From contig NZ_JACCBM010000001.1 of the NCBI RefSeq assembly GCF_013409865.1, positions 1,550,001 through 1,614,000 on the forward strand: DNA of 64,000 nucleotides, in the 5' to 3' direction. The position numbers and the translations under genes were made by a program. This stretch comes from Herbiconiux flava. GTDB lineage: Bacteria; Actinomycetota; Actinomycetes; Actinomycetales; Microbacteriaceae. How positions within the stretch are numbered: position 1 is the first letter of the stretch; each line of letters starts with the position of its first letter. Under the pieces are notes generated by a model. The model ran no database searches, was not told the DNA's origin, and saw only the letters and a list, made by a program, of their open reading frames with translations. Below, piece by piece: positions 19,643 through 29,193 of the stretch.

Positions 19643-20176
19643 GTGACCGACCACGACGCGACGACGGATGCTCCCGCCGCCCGCCCTTCGCTCCGACAAC
19701 GCCTGAGGCACGAGCTCGTCACCCCCGAGTCGATCTACGGCACCATCATCGTCAGCGCCCTGATCGTCGTGGTCGACGACGGCGAGAGCGACTTCCGGCT
19801 GATGATCGGGGTCGGGAGCACCGTGCTGGTGTTCTGGCTCGCCCACGTCTTCGCCTTCACGGTGGCGCACCACGGGCGCCGCGGCGGCACCGAGCTCGGG
19901 GTGGCGGCCGCGCTCGGTCGGGCACTCACTCATTCCACCGGCCTCCTCCTCGCCGCGGTGGTGCCGATGATCGCGCTCGGCCTCGGCGCGCTGGGCGTGC
20001 TCGACGAGGCCTCCGCGTACTTCGCGGCGCTGTGGGTGGGGGTGATCGTGCTCTTCCTGCTCGGAGTGCTCGCCTTCGCCGAGCGCGGCGCCCGCTGGTA
20101 CTCCTGCCTCACGGGTGGAGTGGCGACGGCGCTGCTCGGGGTGGCCGTGATCCTGCTCAAAGCCGTCTTCCACTGA
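19643..20176 (+). CDS. Hypothetical four-helix membrane protein
   Basis: I do not recognise the family. The predicted protein has 177 residues and about four hydrophobic segments: around IYGTIIVSALIVVVDDG, VGSTVLVFWLAHVFAFTVAHH, GLLLAAVVPMIALGLGALGVL and a final paired segment from FAALWVGVIVLFLLGVLAFAE to the C-terminus. The N-terminus is hydrophilic. GTG 19643 has a full AGGAGG at 19631-19636, 6 nt upstream, so I prefer it. The alternative GTG 19553 lies in the tandem repeat and would add a 30-residue QND-rich leader. It lies between sucCD and the PerM-like gene, on the same strand, after a terminator. Confidence 0.6.
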   Translation: MTDHDATTDAPAARPSLRQRLRHELVTPESIYGTIIVSALIVVVDDGESDFRLMIGVGSTVLVFWLAHVFAFTVAHHGRRGGTELGVAAALGRALTHSTGLLLAAVVPMIALGLGALGVLDEASAYFAALWVGVIVLFLLGVLAFAERGARWYSCLTGGVATALLGVAVILLKAVFH

Positions 20177-20298
20177 GCACCTCCAGTGACCGCACGGCCG
20201 TTCCAGCCGAGGGCGACGCCGTTCGGGCCGAGCGCAGCGCCGTTCCCTCCGAGCGTCGTCAGCTGATGCGCCGACCCTGCCGGTAGGCTCGGCTCCGC

Positions 20299-21651
20299 AT
20301 GAATCGCCCAGCCACCGCCCTCCTCGCCGCCCTCGACGCGGTCATCGCCGTAGCCATCGGAGTGGGCATCCCGCTCATCCCGCTGACCATCCTCTGGGCG
20401 GCCCAGTTCGGCCTCGCGGTCGACTGGCTCGCGTTCTGGCGCGCCTCGGGCGACCTGTGGCTGCTCGGCAACGGGGTCGACCTGCTGCTCACCATCGACC
20501 CGGCGCTGGCGCTGCGGCTCGGCGTGGCCGGGGCCGAGCTCCCCTTCGAGGTCGGCATCGCTCCCCTCGGCCTCGCGGTCGTGACCGTGCTGCTCGGGCT
20601 GCGCTCGGGGCGCCGGCTCGGCCAGACGCCCTACCCGATCACCGGAGCGGCAGTCGGCGTGATCGTGGTCGCCGCGCTCGCCCTCCTCGTGGCGCTGAGC
20701 GCCCGTGACGCGGCGGCCCTGCCCTCGATCGCCCAGAGCGTCCTCTTCCCCGCCGGCGTGTGGGCCATCGGCCTGGCGCTGGGCTACGGCACGGCGTCAC
20801 GGCGGGTCGCGTCGCGAGAGCTCCCCCAGGGCTCGGCGCCGCGCCAGGCCCTCGCCCGTCTCGTCGACCGGGTCGACGCGGGCGACCGGGCCCTCGCCGC
20901 GCTCGCCCTGCGGGCCGGGACGATCGCGGCCGCCGGCGTCGTCGGCTTCGCCGCTCTGGCCATGGCCGTCGTGCTGGTGCTGAACTTCAGCTCGATCGTG
21001 GGGCTGTACGAGAGCCTGCAGGCGGGCATCCTGGGCGGGGTGACGCTGACGCTCGGGCAGCTGGCCCTGCTGCCGAACATCGTGCTCTGGACCGCCGCGT
21101 GGTTCGTCGGCCCCGGGTTCGCCCTCGGCGCCGGCTCCTCGGTGTCGCCGCTCGGCACCCAGCTCGGGCTGGTGCCGTCGCTGCCGGTGTTCGGCGCGCT
21201 GCCGGAGAGCGCTCCGGCGTTCGCATTCGTGGGTCTGCTGGTGCCGATCGTCATCGGCTTCGCCACGGCTGCCCTGCTGCGGCCGGTCTACCTCGACCAC
21301 GTGCGCGGCTCGAGCCCGCGCGGCCGGATCGTGCGGCTCGCCGCGACGTCGGCCGGTGGGGGGCTGGTGGGGGCGGGCATCCTCGCCCTGCTGACGCTCT
21401 GGGCCGGAGGAGCGGCCGGGCCCGGACGGCTCGCCGAGGTCGGTGCCGACCCGGGGGCCGTGCTGCTGTGGGCGTTCGTCGAGCTCACCCTCGCCCTGCT
21501 GCTCGGCCTTCTCGGCGGAGCCAGCTGGCGCCCGGGAGCCGCCGGTGCGCGCCCGCGATCGGCGGAGACGCGCCCGCGATCGGCGGAAGCGCACGCGGGA
21601 GCAGCCGACTCGACGACACGCGCCGCCCGCCCGCCTGCCGATACACTGTGA
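20299..21651 (+). CDS. DUF6350 family membrane protein (PerM-like)
   Basis: A 450-residue integral membrane protein with roughly ten to eleven hydrophobic segments. Its position between sucCD and purN-purH matches the mycobacterial cell-division protein PerM, and the length and opening (ALLAALDAVIAVAIGVGIPLIPLTILWA) fit DUF6350. Mycobacterial PerM stabilises the divisome under stress; that role is only inferred here. A TAGGCT -10 box lies at 20284-20289, 9 nt before the ATG, with no ribosome binding site, so a very short leader is likely. The C-terminus has a repeated ARPRSAETRPRSAEAHAG tail. The stop overlaps the upstream purN start (GTGA). Confidence 0.75.
   Translation: MNRPATALLAALDAVIAVAIGVGIPLIPLTILWAAQFGLAVDWLAFWRASGDLWLLGNGVDLLLTIDPALALRLGVAGAELPFEVGIAPLGLAVVTVLLGLRSGRRLGQTPYPITGAAVGVIVVAALALLVALSARDAAALPSIAQSVLFPAGVWAIGLALGYGTASRRVASRELPQGSAPRQALARLVDRVDAGDRALAALALRAGTIAAAGVVGFAALAMAVVLVLNFSSIVGLYESLQAGILGGVTLTLGQLALLPNIVLWTAAWFVGPGFALGAGSSVSPLGTQLGLVPSLPVFGALPESAPAFAFVGLLVPIVIGFATAALLRPVYLDHVRGSSPRGRIVRLAATSAGGGLVGAGILALLTLWAGGAAGPGRLAEVGADPGAVLLWAFVELTLALLLGLLGGASWRPGAAGARPRSAETRPRSAEAHAGAADSTTRAARPPADTL
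21642..21647 (+). promoter_or_regulatory. -10 element TACACT, possible leaderless promoter of purN
   Basis: TACACT within the end of the preceding gene is followed after 6 nt by GTG 21654, the same spacing as other leaderless starts in this window. Confidence 0.4.
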
Positions 21652-22247
21652 CCGTGCTCTCCCTCCTGGTTCTGATCTCCGGAGGGGGCTCCAACCTCAG
21701 AGCCCTGCTCGAGGCCTGCCGCTCGGCCGACTACCCGGCGCACGTCATCGCGGTCGGCGCCGACACCGACGCCCCGGGGCTCGCGCACGCCGAGGAGTTC
21801 GGTGTGCCGACGTTCACCGTCATCCCCTCGGCGTTCGGCAGCCGCGCCGCCTGGGGTGAGGAGCTGCTCGAGCAGATCGAGCGCTGGAACCCCGACCTGG
21901 TGGTGTGCGCCGGTTTCATGCGCATCCTGCCGCCCGGGGTCGTCGCGGATCTCACCCCGCGGCTCATCAACACCCACCCCGCCCTGCTCCCCGCTTTCCC
22001 GGGTGCCCACGCCGTGCGCGACGCGCTCGCCGCCGGCGCCGAGGTCACGGGCGTCACCGTGCACGTGATCGACGAGGGAGTCGACACCGGGCCCGTGATC
22101 GTGCAGCGCGAGGTCGCCGTGCGGCCGGGTGACACCGAGCACGCCCTGCACGAACGCATCAAGACCGTCGAACGCGAGCTGCTGGTGCAGGCCGTGCTCG
22201 ACATCGCCACCGGACACGTCGATCTCGAGGAGACAGCAGCACGATGA
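21648..22247 (+). CDS. purN: Phosphoribosylglycinamide formyltransferase
   Basis: Transfers a formyl group from 10-formyl-THF to GAR in purine synthesis. About 199 residues, the usual PurN length. The substrate-binding loop is [15 protein letters not shown], the folate and catalytic segment [17 protein letters not shown] contains the catalytic His, and [13 protein letters not shown] carries the Asp. Two starts are close: GTG 21648, which overlaps the previous stop by 4 nt, and GTG 21654, which would be leaderless from the TACACT box. They differ by two residues. The stop overlaps the purH start by 4 nt (ATGA), so purN and purH are co-translated. Confidence 0.95.
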   Translation: MTVLSLLVLISGGGSNLRALLEACRSADYPAHVIAVGADTDAPGLAHAEEFGVPTFTVIPSAFGSRAAWGEELLEQIERWNPDLVVCAGFMRILPPGVVADLTPRLINTHPALLPAFPGAHAVRDALAAGAEVTGVTVHVIDEGVDTGPVIVQREVAVRPGDTEHALHERIKTVERELLVQAVLDIATGHVDLEETAAR

Positions 22248-23902
22248 GCGGACCGCAGCACGACCCGAGCCTCTACAGCCACCGCGACACCGTCCCGGTG
22301 CGCCGCGCGCTGATCTCGGTCAGCGACAAGACCGGCCTCGCCGACCTGGTGGGCGCGCTCGCGGCCTCGGGCGTCGAGATCGTCTCCACCGGCTCCACCG
22401 CCAAGGCCATCGCGGCCGAGGGCGTCGCGGTCACCGAGGTGAGCGAGATCACGGGCTTCCCCGAGTCGCTCGACGGCCGCGTGAAGACGCTGCATCCGGG
22501 TGTTCACGCGGGCATCCTCGCCGACCTGCGCCTCGAGTCGCACCGGCGCCAGCTCGACGAGCTCGGCATCCGGCCGTTCGACCTGGTCGTGGTGAACCTT
22601 TACCCGTTCCGCGAGACGGTCGCCTCGGGAGCCGCTCCCGACACCGTGATCGAGCAGATCGACATCGGCGGCCCCGCCCTCGTGCGCGCCTCGGCGAAGA
22701 ACTTCGCCAACGTGGCCATCGTGGTCTCGCCGAACCGCTACGACGACGTCATCGCGGCCGCGGCCACGGACGGCACGACCCTGTCGCTGCGCCGTGCGCT
22801 GGCAGCCGACGCCTTCGCGCACACCGCCTCCTACGACACCGCGGTGGCGGCCTGGTTCGCCGAGCAGCTGGGCGGCGGGGCGAGCGAGGCGCTGGCCGAG
22901 ACAGAGCAGGCCGAGCAGAGCGACACGGCGACGGATGCCCGGCCGGGCTTCCCCGACACCCTCGACGTCTCGGCGGCGAAGGCCTCCACCCTCCGCTACG
23001 GCGAGAACTCCCATCAGCAGGCCGCCGTCTACGCCCTCGCCGACGGGCACGGCATCGCCCAGGCGACGCAGCTGCACGGCAAGGAGATGTCGTTCAACAA
23101 CTACGTCGACGCCGACGCCGCCGTGCGCGCCGCCTACGATTTCGCCGAGCCGGCCGTGGCGATCATCAAGCACGCGAACCCGTGCGGCATCGCGATCGCC
23201 GACCCGAGCGCCCCCGACCCCATCGCGAACGCGCACGCCAAGGCGCACGCCTGCGACCCGCTCTCGGCGTTCGGCGGCGTGATCGCGGCGAACCGCACCG
23301 TCACCCTGGCCATGGCCGAGTCGGTGAAGGACATCTTCACCGAGGTGCTGATCGCCCCCGCCTTCGAGGGCGAGGCGCTCGAGGTGCTGAAGACCAAGAA
23401 GAACCTGCGCCTGCTCACACTGCCCGAGGGCTTCGGCCGCGAGGCGCTGGAGCTTCGTCAGATCTCGGGCGGCTTCCTCGCGCAGACCCCCGACGGCTTC
23501 GAGGGCCTCGACACGGCGTCGTGGACGCTCGCCGCCGGCGAGCCCGCCGACGCCGCGACGCTGGCCGACCTCGAGTTCGCCTGGAAGGCCTGCCGCTCGG
23601 TGAAGTCGAACGCCATCCTGCTCGCGTCCGGCGGCGCCTCGGTGGGCGTCGGCATGGGCCAGGTCAATCGCGTCGACTCGTGCCGCCTGGCCGTCACCCG
23701 GGCCGGCGACCGCGCCGAGGGCTCGGTCGCGGCGTCCGACGCGTTCTTCCCGTTCGCCGACGGAGCTGAGATCCTCATCGCCGGCGGCGTGAAGGCCATC
23801 GTGCAGCCGGGCGGCTCCGTGCGCGACGCCGAGGTCGTCGAGGCGGCCGAGAAGGCCGGAGTCACCATGTACTTCACGGGGGAACGGCACTTCTTCCACT
23901 AG
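22244..23902 (+). CDS. purH: Bifunctional AICAR transformylase/IMP cyclohydrolase
   Basis: Catalyses the last two steps of IMP synthesis. 552 residues. The N-terminal cyclohydrolase (methylglyoxal-synthase-like) domain shows [16 protein letters not shown] and STGSTAKAI. The C-terminal transformylase domain contains [13 protein letters not shown], the KH pair in [11 protein letters not shown] and the final [19 protein letters not shown] short Ala/Glu/Thr-rich insertion (about residues 208-232) lies between the two domains. The ATG overlaps the purN stop. With guaB and guaA in the same window, this locus covers the end of GMP synthesis. Confidence 0.97.
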   Translation: MSGPQHDPSLYSHRDTVPVRRALISVSDKTGLADLVGALAASGVEIVSTGSTAKAIAAEGVAVTEVSEITGFPESLDGRVKTLHPGVHAGILADLRLESHRRQLDELGIRPFDLVVVNLYPFRETVASGAAPDTVIEQIDIGGPALVRASAKNFANVAIVVSPNRYDDVIAAAATDGTTLSLRRALAADAFAHTASYDTAVAAWFAEQLGGGASEALAETEQAEQSDTATDARPGFPDTLDVSAAKASTLRYGENSHQQAAVYALADGHGIAQATQLHGKEMSFNNYVDADAAVRAAYDFAEPAVAIIKHANPCGIAIADPSAPDPIANAHAKAHACDPLSAFGGVIAANRTVTLAMAESVKDIFTEVLIAPAFEGEALEVLKTKKNLRLLTLPEGFGREALELRQISGGFLAQTPDGFEGLDTASWTLAAGEPADAATLADLEFAWKACRSVKSNAILLASGGASVGVGMGQVNRVDSCRLAVTRAGDRAEGSVAASDAFFPFADGAEILIAGGVKAIVQPGGSVRDAEVVEAAEKAGVTMYFTGERHFFH

Positions 23903-23958
23903 CCACCGCCTCGGGCGGCAGTCAGGCCGCTCGCCGAAAGCGTTCAGCCTCCGTCACC

Positions 23959-23964
23959 TAAGGT
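23959..23964 (+). promoter_or_regulatory. -10 element TAAGGT, leaderless start of the dimethylargininase gene
   Basis: TAAGGT ends 7 nt before ATG 23972, and no ribosome binding site is present. Confidence 0.55.
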
Positions 23965-23971
23965 TCTCTGC

Positions 23972-25177
23972 ATGACTTCGTTCCGCCTCCGGACGCTCAC
24001 CGCGTCGGTCGTCGCCGCCGCGGCGGTCGCCCTGATCGCGATCGTCGTCGCCGACCTCGCCTACTTCGTGGCCAACCAGCAGAACCCGCAGGTCTTCCCC
24101 GTCTACAGCGAGTACTTCCTCAACGCGACGCTGCTGCTGTTCGTGTTCACCGCGGTGTTCGGTCTCGTGGGGGCGTTCCGGCGCTGGTACACGGCGCTGA
24201 TCGCGGGTGTCGTGTCGGCGGTCGTCGCCGCTCTCGTGGGCACCGGCCTGTCGGCGCTGGTGGCGGGCATCGCCTTCGGCGACATGATCGCCCCGCTGCT
24301 GGCCACGCTGATGGGCAACAACCTCATCTTCGTGCTCGCCGCCGTGCTGGCCTCCGTGCTGCTGGCGCCGCGCATCCACTCGCGAATCGCGATCACCGAG
24401 CAGCAGGAGGTGCTGCGCAAGAAGTACGTGCTCGTGCGGCGCCCGGCTGCCACGCTCGACGAGGGCATCGTGACCCACATCGAGCGGGAGAACATCGACG
24501 TCGACCTCGCCGAAGAGCAGTGGGAGACGTACGTCGCCGCCCTCACCGGCGGAGGCTGGGAGCCGATCGAGGTGCCCGTCGCAGACGACCTGCCCGACTC
24601 CGTCTTCGTCGAGGATTCGGTAGTGATGTTCGGCGCCCTCGCCGTGCTGGCGAGCCCCGGAGCCGAGTCGCGCGAGGGCGAGATCGCCTCGGTGGAGGAA
24701 AGCGTCCGCGCCCTCGGCCTCGAGGTCACCCGCATCGAGAAGCCCGGCACCCTCGACGGTGGCGACGTGCTCAAGGTCGGCATGACGGTCTTCGTCGGCA
24801 AGGGCGGTCGTACGAACGCCGAGGGCATCCGGCAGCTGCGCAAGATCCTCGCGCCCCGGGGCTACTCCGTCGTCGCCGTGCCGGTCACCAAGGCGCTGCA
24901 CCTGAAGAGCACCGTCACGGCACTGCCCGACGGCACCGTCATCGGCTACCGCCCGCTCGTCGACGACCCCTTCGTCTACGACCGCTTCCTCGAGATGCCC
25001 GAGCCGAGCGGTGCGCACGTCGTGGTGCTCTCCGACGACACCGTGCTCGTCTCGGCCTCCGCGCCCGAGTCGGTGCGCCTGATCGAGGGCCTCGGCTACC
25101 GGGTCATCGCGGTCGACATCTCCGAGTTCGAGAAGCTCGAAGGCTGCGTCACCTGCCTCTCGGTGCGCGTGCGCTGA
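23972..25177 (+). CDS. Dimethylargininase fused to an N-terminal four-helix membrane domain
   Basis: The C-terminal 255 residues are an N(G),N(G)-dimethylarginine dimethylaminohydrolase-type amidinotransferase (citrulline plus dimethylamine from methylated arginine). Visible motifs are [10 protein letters not shown], the catalytic His in [11 protein letters not shown] and the nucleophilic Cys in [10 protein letters not shown] near the C-terminus. Residues 1-140 instead hold four hydrophobic helices (about 9-33, 47-68, 71-101 and 103-133) that do not belong to this fold and tether the enzyme to the membrane. The hydrolase domain would face the cytoplasm if the N-terminus does. The gene is monocistronic with a leaderless promoter. 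The true substrate could be another guanidino compound. Confidence 0.85.
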   Translation: MTSFRLRTLTASVVAAAAVALIAIVVADLAYFVANQQNPQVFPVYSEYFLNATLLLFVFTAVFGLVGAFRRWYTALIAGVVSAVVAALVGTGLSALVAGIAFGDMIAPLLATLMGNNLIFVLAAVLASVLLAPRIHSRIAITEQQEVLRKKYVLVRRPAATLDEGIVTHIERENIDVDLAEEQWETYVAALTGGGWEPIEVPVADDLPDSVFVEDSVVMFGALAVLASPGAESREGEIASVEESVRALGLEVTRIEKPGTLDGGDVLKVGMTVFVGKGGRTNAEGIRQLRKILAPRGYSVVAVPVTKALHLKSTVTALPDGTVIGYRPLVDDPFVYDRFLEMPEPSGAHVVVLSDDTVLVSASAPESVRLIEGLGYRVIAVDISEFEKLEGCVTCLSVRVR

Positions 25178-25297
25178 GCCGTCCTCCTGGAGGGTCGCTG
25201 AGCGGCCCTCCCGCGCGGTCGACGATGATTCCGGATGCCCGGAACTGCGTCTTGCGCCCCGCCGAACCCCACCGCTAGTCTGTAAGGCTGCCGCGAC

Positions 25298-25323
25298 GCC
25301 GGTTCCCCCGCACGGGGGCCGGC
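25298..25323 (+). promoter_or_regulatory. Hairpin in the leader of the ABC exporter operon
   Basis: GCCGG-tt-CCCCC pairs with GGGGG-CCGGC around a 4-nt loop and is followed by ACTTCTTCCC. It lies 90 nt before the first ABC gene and downstream of a TAGTCT hexamer (25275-25280). It may be a terminator-like attenuator or a leader structure. The rest of the 235-bp gap shows nothing else. Confidence 0.35.
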
Positions 25324-25412
25324 ACTTCTTCCCTGCCCATCGAGCGGGGGAATCAGCGCGCGCAGCGATGCGTTGTGTCACGAGCACGGCGTGCAGCAGA
25401 CGAGGACGAGAC

Positions 25413-27212
25413 ATGCAGAACCAGAACGAGGCCCAGCCCGCCGGAACGGTGGCGACGCTCGCGCGTCTGCGCCCCTACGCGGCGGCCGCGCTTCCGCGCA
25501 TCTACACCGCGATGGTCGCCTCCCTGCTCGCCAGCCTCGTCGCCCTCGCCATCCCGCAGGTGCTGCAGTGGATGGTCGACGGTCCGCTGGCCGACGGTGA
25601 CGCCTCTCAGATCTGGGTCGCGGCGGGGATCGTGCTGGGCCTCGGTGTTCTCGAGGCCATCCTGATCGGGCTGCGACGTGCGCTCGTCCTGACCCCCGGC
25701 ACCCACGTCGAATCGCGCATGCGCAACGCGCTGTACGCGAAGCTGCAGGACCTCCCGGTGACGTTCCACGACCGCTGGCCGAGCGGCCAGCTGCTCTCGC
25801 GCGCCATCAGCGACCTGAACCTGATCCGCCGCTGGCTGTCGTTTGGGCTGGTGCTGCTGGTGGTGAACGTGCTGACCCTCGTCGGCGGTCTGATCATCCT
25901 GATCGTCATGAACTGGGTGCTGGGTCTGATCTTCGCGGCTGCGGCTCTGCCGGTGATCGCCTACGGCTTCGCCTTCGAGCGCAAGTACTCCTCGGTGGCG
26001 CGCCGCAGCCAGGATCAGGCGGGCGACCTCGCGACGAGCGTCGAGGAGTCGGTGCACGGCATCCGGGTGCTGAAGGCCTTCGGCCGCTCGCGCTACGCCC
26101 TCAAGCGATTCGAGTCGCAGGCCGAGGAGCTGCGGGGCACCGAGATCGAGAAGGCCAAGGCGATCGCGGGCATCTGGCTCTACCTGACGCTCATCCCCGA
26201 CCTCGCCTTCGGCGTCTGCCTGGTGGTCGGCGTCTGGCTCGCCTCGGTCGGGCAGTCGTCGGTGGGCGAGCTGGTCGCGTTCTTCGCTACCGGCACCGTG
26301 CTGCTCTTCCCGATCTGGTCGATGGGTTACTTCCTCGCCATGACGCTCGACGCCAAGACGGCGACGCTGCGCTTCTTCGAGGTGATGGATGCTCCGAACA
26401 CCATTCGCGACCCCGCCGCTCCTGCCACCATCGAGGGCGGCGCCGGCGAGCTGCGCTTCGACGACGTGCACTTCCGCTACCAGGACTCGCCGGAGGCCTT
26501 CCCCGACCTGATCGACGGGGTCTCGCTCACGGTGCGCCCCGGTGAGACCATGGCGCTCGTCGGGCTGACCGGCTCGGGTAAGTCGACGCTCACCGCGCTG
26601 ACCACCCGGCTCTACGACGTCACCGGGGGAGCGGTGCGGGTCGACGGCGTCGACGTGCGCGACCTCACGCGGGAGGAGCTGCGGTCGCGGGTGGCGATGG
26701 CCTTCGAGGAGGCCACGTTGTTCAGCAAGACCGTGCGCGAGAACGTGCTGCTCGGGCGGCCCGACGCCTCGGAGGCCGACCTCCGCGAGGCGCTCGACAT
26801 CGCCCAGGCGTCGTTCGTCGACGAGTTGCCGCACGGTCTCGACACCAAGGTGGGCGAGGAGGGGCTCAGCCTCTCGGGCGGTCAGCGGCAGCGGCTCGCG
26901 CTCGCGCGGGCCATCGCGGCGAGGCCGAGCGTGCTCGTGCTCGACGACCCGCTGTCGGCGCTCGACGTCGACACCGAGGCGCTCGTCGAGGCGGCGCTCC
27001 GCCGCGTGCTGGCCACCACCACTGCGCTGATCGTGGCGCACCGCCCCTCGACCGTGGCCCTCGCCGACCGCGTCGCCCTGCTCGAGGACGGCCGCATCAC
27101 CGCCGTCGGCACCCACTCCGAACTGCTCGCCACGAGCGAGCACTACCGCTTCGTGATCTCCAGCCTCGAGGCCGAGACCCGCGACGAACTCTCCGAGGAG
27201 GTGAGCTCATGA
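25413..27212 (+). CDS. ABC exporter half-transporter with degenerate ATP site
   Basis: A 599-residue fusion of a six-helix exporter domain (residues 20-320) and an ATPase domain. Walker A is GLTGSGKST (about 384-392) and the signature is canonical LSGGQRQR (about 486). Walker B ends [10 protein letters not shown], with Asp in place of the catalytic Glu, and the Q-loop Gln is replaced by Glu (MAFEEATLF). This is the pattern of the non-hydrolysing half of heterodimeric exporters. The ATG at 25413 follows GAGGACGAG; the frame is open upstream but without a better start. The stop overlaps the partner gene by 4 nt. The substrate is unknown; peptides, lipids or drugs are usual for this type. Confidence 0.9.
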   Translation: MQNQNEAQPAGTVATLARLRPYAAAALPRIYTAMVASLLASLVALAIPQVLQWMVDGPLADGDASQIWVAAGIVLGLGVLEAILIGLRRALVLTPGTHVESRMRNALYAKLQDLPVTFHDRWPSGQLLSRAISDLNLIRRWLSFGLVLLVVNVLTLVGGLIILIVMNWVLGLIFAAAALPVIAYGFAFERKYSSVARRSQDQAGDLATSVEESVHGIRVLKAFGRSRYALKRFESQAEELRGTEIEKAKAIAGIWLYLTLIPDLAFGVCLVVGVWLASVGQSSVGELVAFFATGTVLLFPIWSMGYFLAMTLDAKTATLRFFEVMDAPNTIRDPAAPATIEGGAGELRFDDVHFRYQDSPEAFPDLIDGVSLTVRPGETMALVGLTGSGKSTLTALTTRLYDVTGGAVRVDGVDVRDLTREELRSRVAMAFEEATLFSKTVRENVLLGRPDASEADLREALDIAQASFVDELPHGLDTKVGEEGLSLSGGQRQRLALARAIAARPSVLVLDDPLSALDVDTEALVEAALRRVLATTTALIVAHRPSTVALADRVALLEDGRITAVGTHSELLATSEHYRFVISSLEAETRDELSEEVSS

Positions 27213-29032
27213 CCGATCAGCCCGACCAGTCCGTCGAGGGTGTCGAGGGCGAGGAGCGCGACGACCTGAGCAAGGCCGAGAGCCGGCAGATCCGCGCGCG
27301 GTCGGTGCGCCTGCTGGGTTCGCTCGTGCATCCGATGCGCGGCAAGCTGGCGCTCGCCGTGGTGGTCGTCGTGATCAGCACCATCTCGCAGGTCGCGGGC
27401 CCGTCGATCATCGCCTACGGCATCGACACCGGTCTGCCGGCCCTGCTCGCGCAGGACTGGATGCCCGTCGCGCTCGCCGGCCTCGCCTACCTGCTGGCGG
27501 GCGTCACGGGTGCGCTGCTGATCGCCTGGTTCACCATCCTCTCGGCGCGCATCAGCCAGGCCATCCTGTTCGACCTGCGTCGGCGGGTGTTCCTGCACAC
27601 GCAGCGGCTCAGCCTGGAGTTCCACGAGAGCTACACCTCGGGGCGCATCATCTCGCGGCAGACGAGCGATCTCGACGCCATCCGCGAGCTGCTCGACTCG
27701 GGCATCAACCAGCTGGTGCAGGGCGTGCTCTACATGCTCTTCACCGCGATCGCGCTGTTCCTGCTCGACGTCGAGTCCGGCTTCATCCTGCTTGCATCGC
27801 TCGTGCCGCTGCTCGTGCTCACGCGGTGGTTCCAGCTGCGGTCTCAGCGGCTCTACCGTCGCACCCGGGTGGCGTCGGCGCGCCTGATCGTTCAGTTCGT
27901 CGAGACCATGACGGGCATCCGCGCGGTCAAGGCGTTCCGCACCGAGAAGCGCAACGAGGACGAGTTCGGCGAGCTGGTGGAGCAGTACCGCGAGTCGAAC
28001 GCCAAGGTCATCCGCCTGTTCGGCGTCTACGACCCGGGACTCGTGCTGATCGGCAACGTCGCGGTCGCGGTCGTGCTGCTGGTGGGCGGCTTCCGGGTGA
28101 TCGACGGCGGGCTCGAGATCGGTGTGCTGCTGGCCGCCGTGCTCTACACCCGGCGCTTCTTCGACCCGATGGAGGACATGGCGATGTTCTACAACGGGTA
28201 CCAGAGCGCGACGGCGGCCCTCGAGAAGATCTCCGGCGTGCTGGAGGAGCGGCCGAGCGTCGCCGACCCCGAGAAGCCGGTCGACCTCTGGCACTCCGCG
28301 GGGCACGTGGCGTTCGAGGGGGTCGAGTTCGGCTACACGGCCGACCGGCCGATCCTGCCGCACTTCGACCTCGACATCCCGGCCGGGCAGACCATCGCGC
28401 TCGTCGGATCGACGGGCGCGGGCAAGACCACGCTAGCCAAGCTGATCTCCCGCTTCTACGACCCCAGCGCGGGCCGGGTGACGCTCGACGGGATCGACCT
28501 GCGGGAGCTCCACCCGAAGGACCTGCGCCGGGCGATCGTCATGGTCACCCAGGAGGCCTACCTCTTCTCGGGCACGGTCGCCGACAACATCGCGATCGGC
28601 AAACCCGACGCGAGTCGCGACGAGATCATCGCCGCGGCCCGGGCCGTGGGCGCGGCCGGCTTCATCGAGGGCCTGCCGAACGGCTACGAGACCGACGTGA
28701 ACAAGCGCGGTGGTCGGGTGTCGGCGGGGCAGCGTCAGCTGATCTCGTTCGCGCGGGCGTTCCTCGCCGATCCGGCGGTGCTCATCCTCGACGAGGCGAC
28801 GGCATCGCTCGACATCCCGAGCGAGCGCCTGGTTCAGGATGCGCTGCAGACCCTGCTCGCCGACCGCACCGCCGTCATCATCGCCCACCGCCTGTCGACG
28901 GTCTCGATCGCCGACCGGGTGCTGGTGATGGAACGGGGCCGCATCGTCGAAGACGGCACCCCCGAGGAGCTCATCGCGGGCGACGGCCGCTTCTCGCAGC
29001 TCCACGCCTCCTGGCGCAGCTCGCTGGTCTAG
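27209..29032 (+). CDS. ABC exporter half-transporter, catalytic partner
   Basis: A 607-residue fusion of transmembrane and ATPase domains. Walker A is GSTGAGKTT (about 400), the Q-loop Gln is present (MVTQEAYLF), Walker B is complete ([12 protein letters not shown]) and the H-loop is AHRLST. The signature, however, reads VSAGQRQ instead of LSGGQ. That motif pairs with the defective Walker B of the upstream subunit, so both changes fall into one composite ATP site. The two proteins therefore form an asymmetric heterodimer with one working site. The N-terminal 35 residues are acidic and soluble. The ATG overlaps the preceding stop (ATGA). Confidence 0.9.
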   Translation: MTDQPDQSVEGVEGEERDDLSKAESRQIRARSVRLLGSLVHPMRGKLALAVVVVVISTISQVAGPSIIAYGIDTGLPALLAQDWMPVALAGLAYLLAGVTGALLIAWFTILSARISQAILFDLRRRVFLHTQRLSLEFHESYTSGRIISRQTSDLDAIRELLDSGINQLVQGVLYMLFTAIALFLLDVESGFILLASLVPLLVLTRWFQLRSQRLYRRTRVASARLIVQFVETMTGIRAVKAFRTEKRNEDEFGELVEQYRESNAKVIRLFGVYDPGLVLIGNVAVAVVLLVGGFRVIDGGLEIGVLLAAVLYTRRFFDPMEDMAMFYNGYQSATAALEKISGVLEERPSVADPEKPVDLWHSAGHVAFEGVEFGYTADRPILPHFDLDIPAGQTIALVGSTGAGKTTLAKLISRFYDPSAGRVTLDGIDLRELHPKDLRRAIVMVTQEAYLFSGTVADNIAIGKPDASRDEIIAAARAVGAAGFIEGLPNGYETDVNKRGGRVSAGQRQLISFARAFLADPAVLILDEATASLDIPSERLVQDALQTLLADRTAVIIAHRLSTVSIADRVLVMERGRIVEDGTPEELIAGDGRFSQLHASWRSSLV

Positions 29033-29055
29033 AGGAATCCGCCTAATCCAGCTGT

Positions 29056-29079
29056 GCTGATTCTGATTTCGGGATCAGC
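29056..29079 (+). terminator. Weak hairpin after the ABC exporter operon
   Basis: GCTGAT (29056-29061) pairs with ATCAGC (29074-29079), 24 nt after the stop. The surrounding bases are more A+T-rich than average. Confidence 0.3.
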
Positions 29080-29118
29080 CCGCCGGACCCACCTCGTCGA
29101 CTCAGCCATGTCCATCTC

Positions 29119-29176
29119 GGGCAAGCGCGTCAGCGCGCGGCAGCCGGGTGTGCTGCCGCGCGCTCCGCGCTTGCCC
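29119..29176. repeat. Long near-perfect inverted repeat beside the HNH gene
   Basis: GGGCAAGCGCG (29119-29129) pairs with CGCGCTTGCCC (29166-29176). Inside it, GCGCGCGGCAGC (29133-29144) pairs with GCTGCCGCGCGC (29152-29163) around a 7-nt loop. The 23 paired bases are interrupted only by a 3/2-nt bulge. It lies 18 nt downstream of the leftward HNH stop, so it may be its terminator. It lacks a T-tract and is longer than the other terminators here. Confidence 0.7.
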
Positions 29177-29193
29177 TCGGATGCGGTGGCTGG

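Noticed and set aside
29119..29176. Inverted repeat considered as the end of an insertion sequence
   Set aside because: Both arms are adjacent, no transposase and no target-site duplication are visible. It is reported as a hairpin only.
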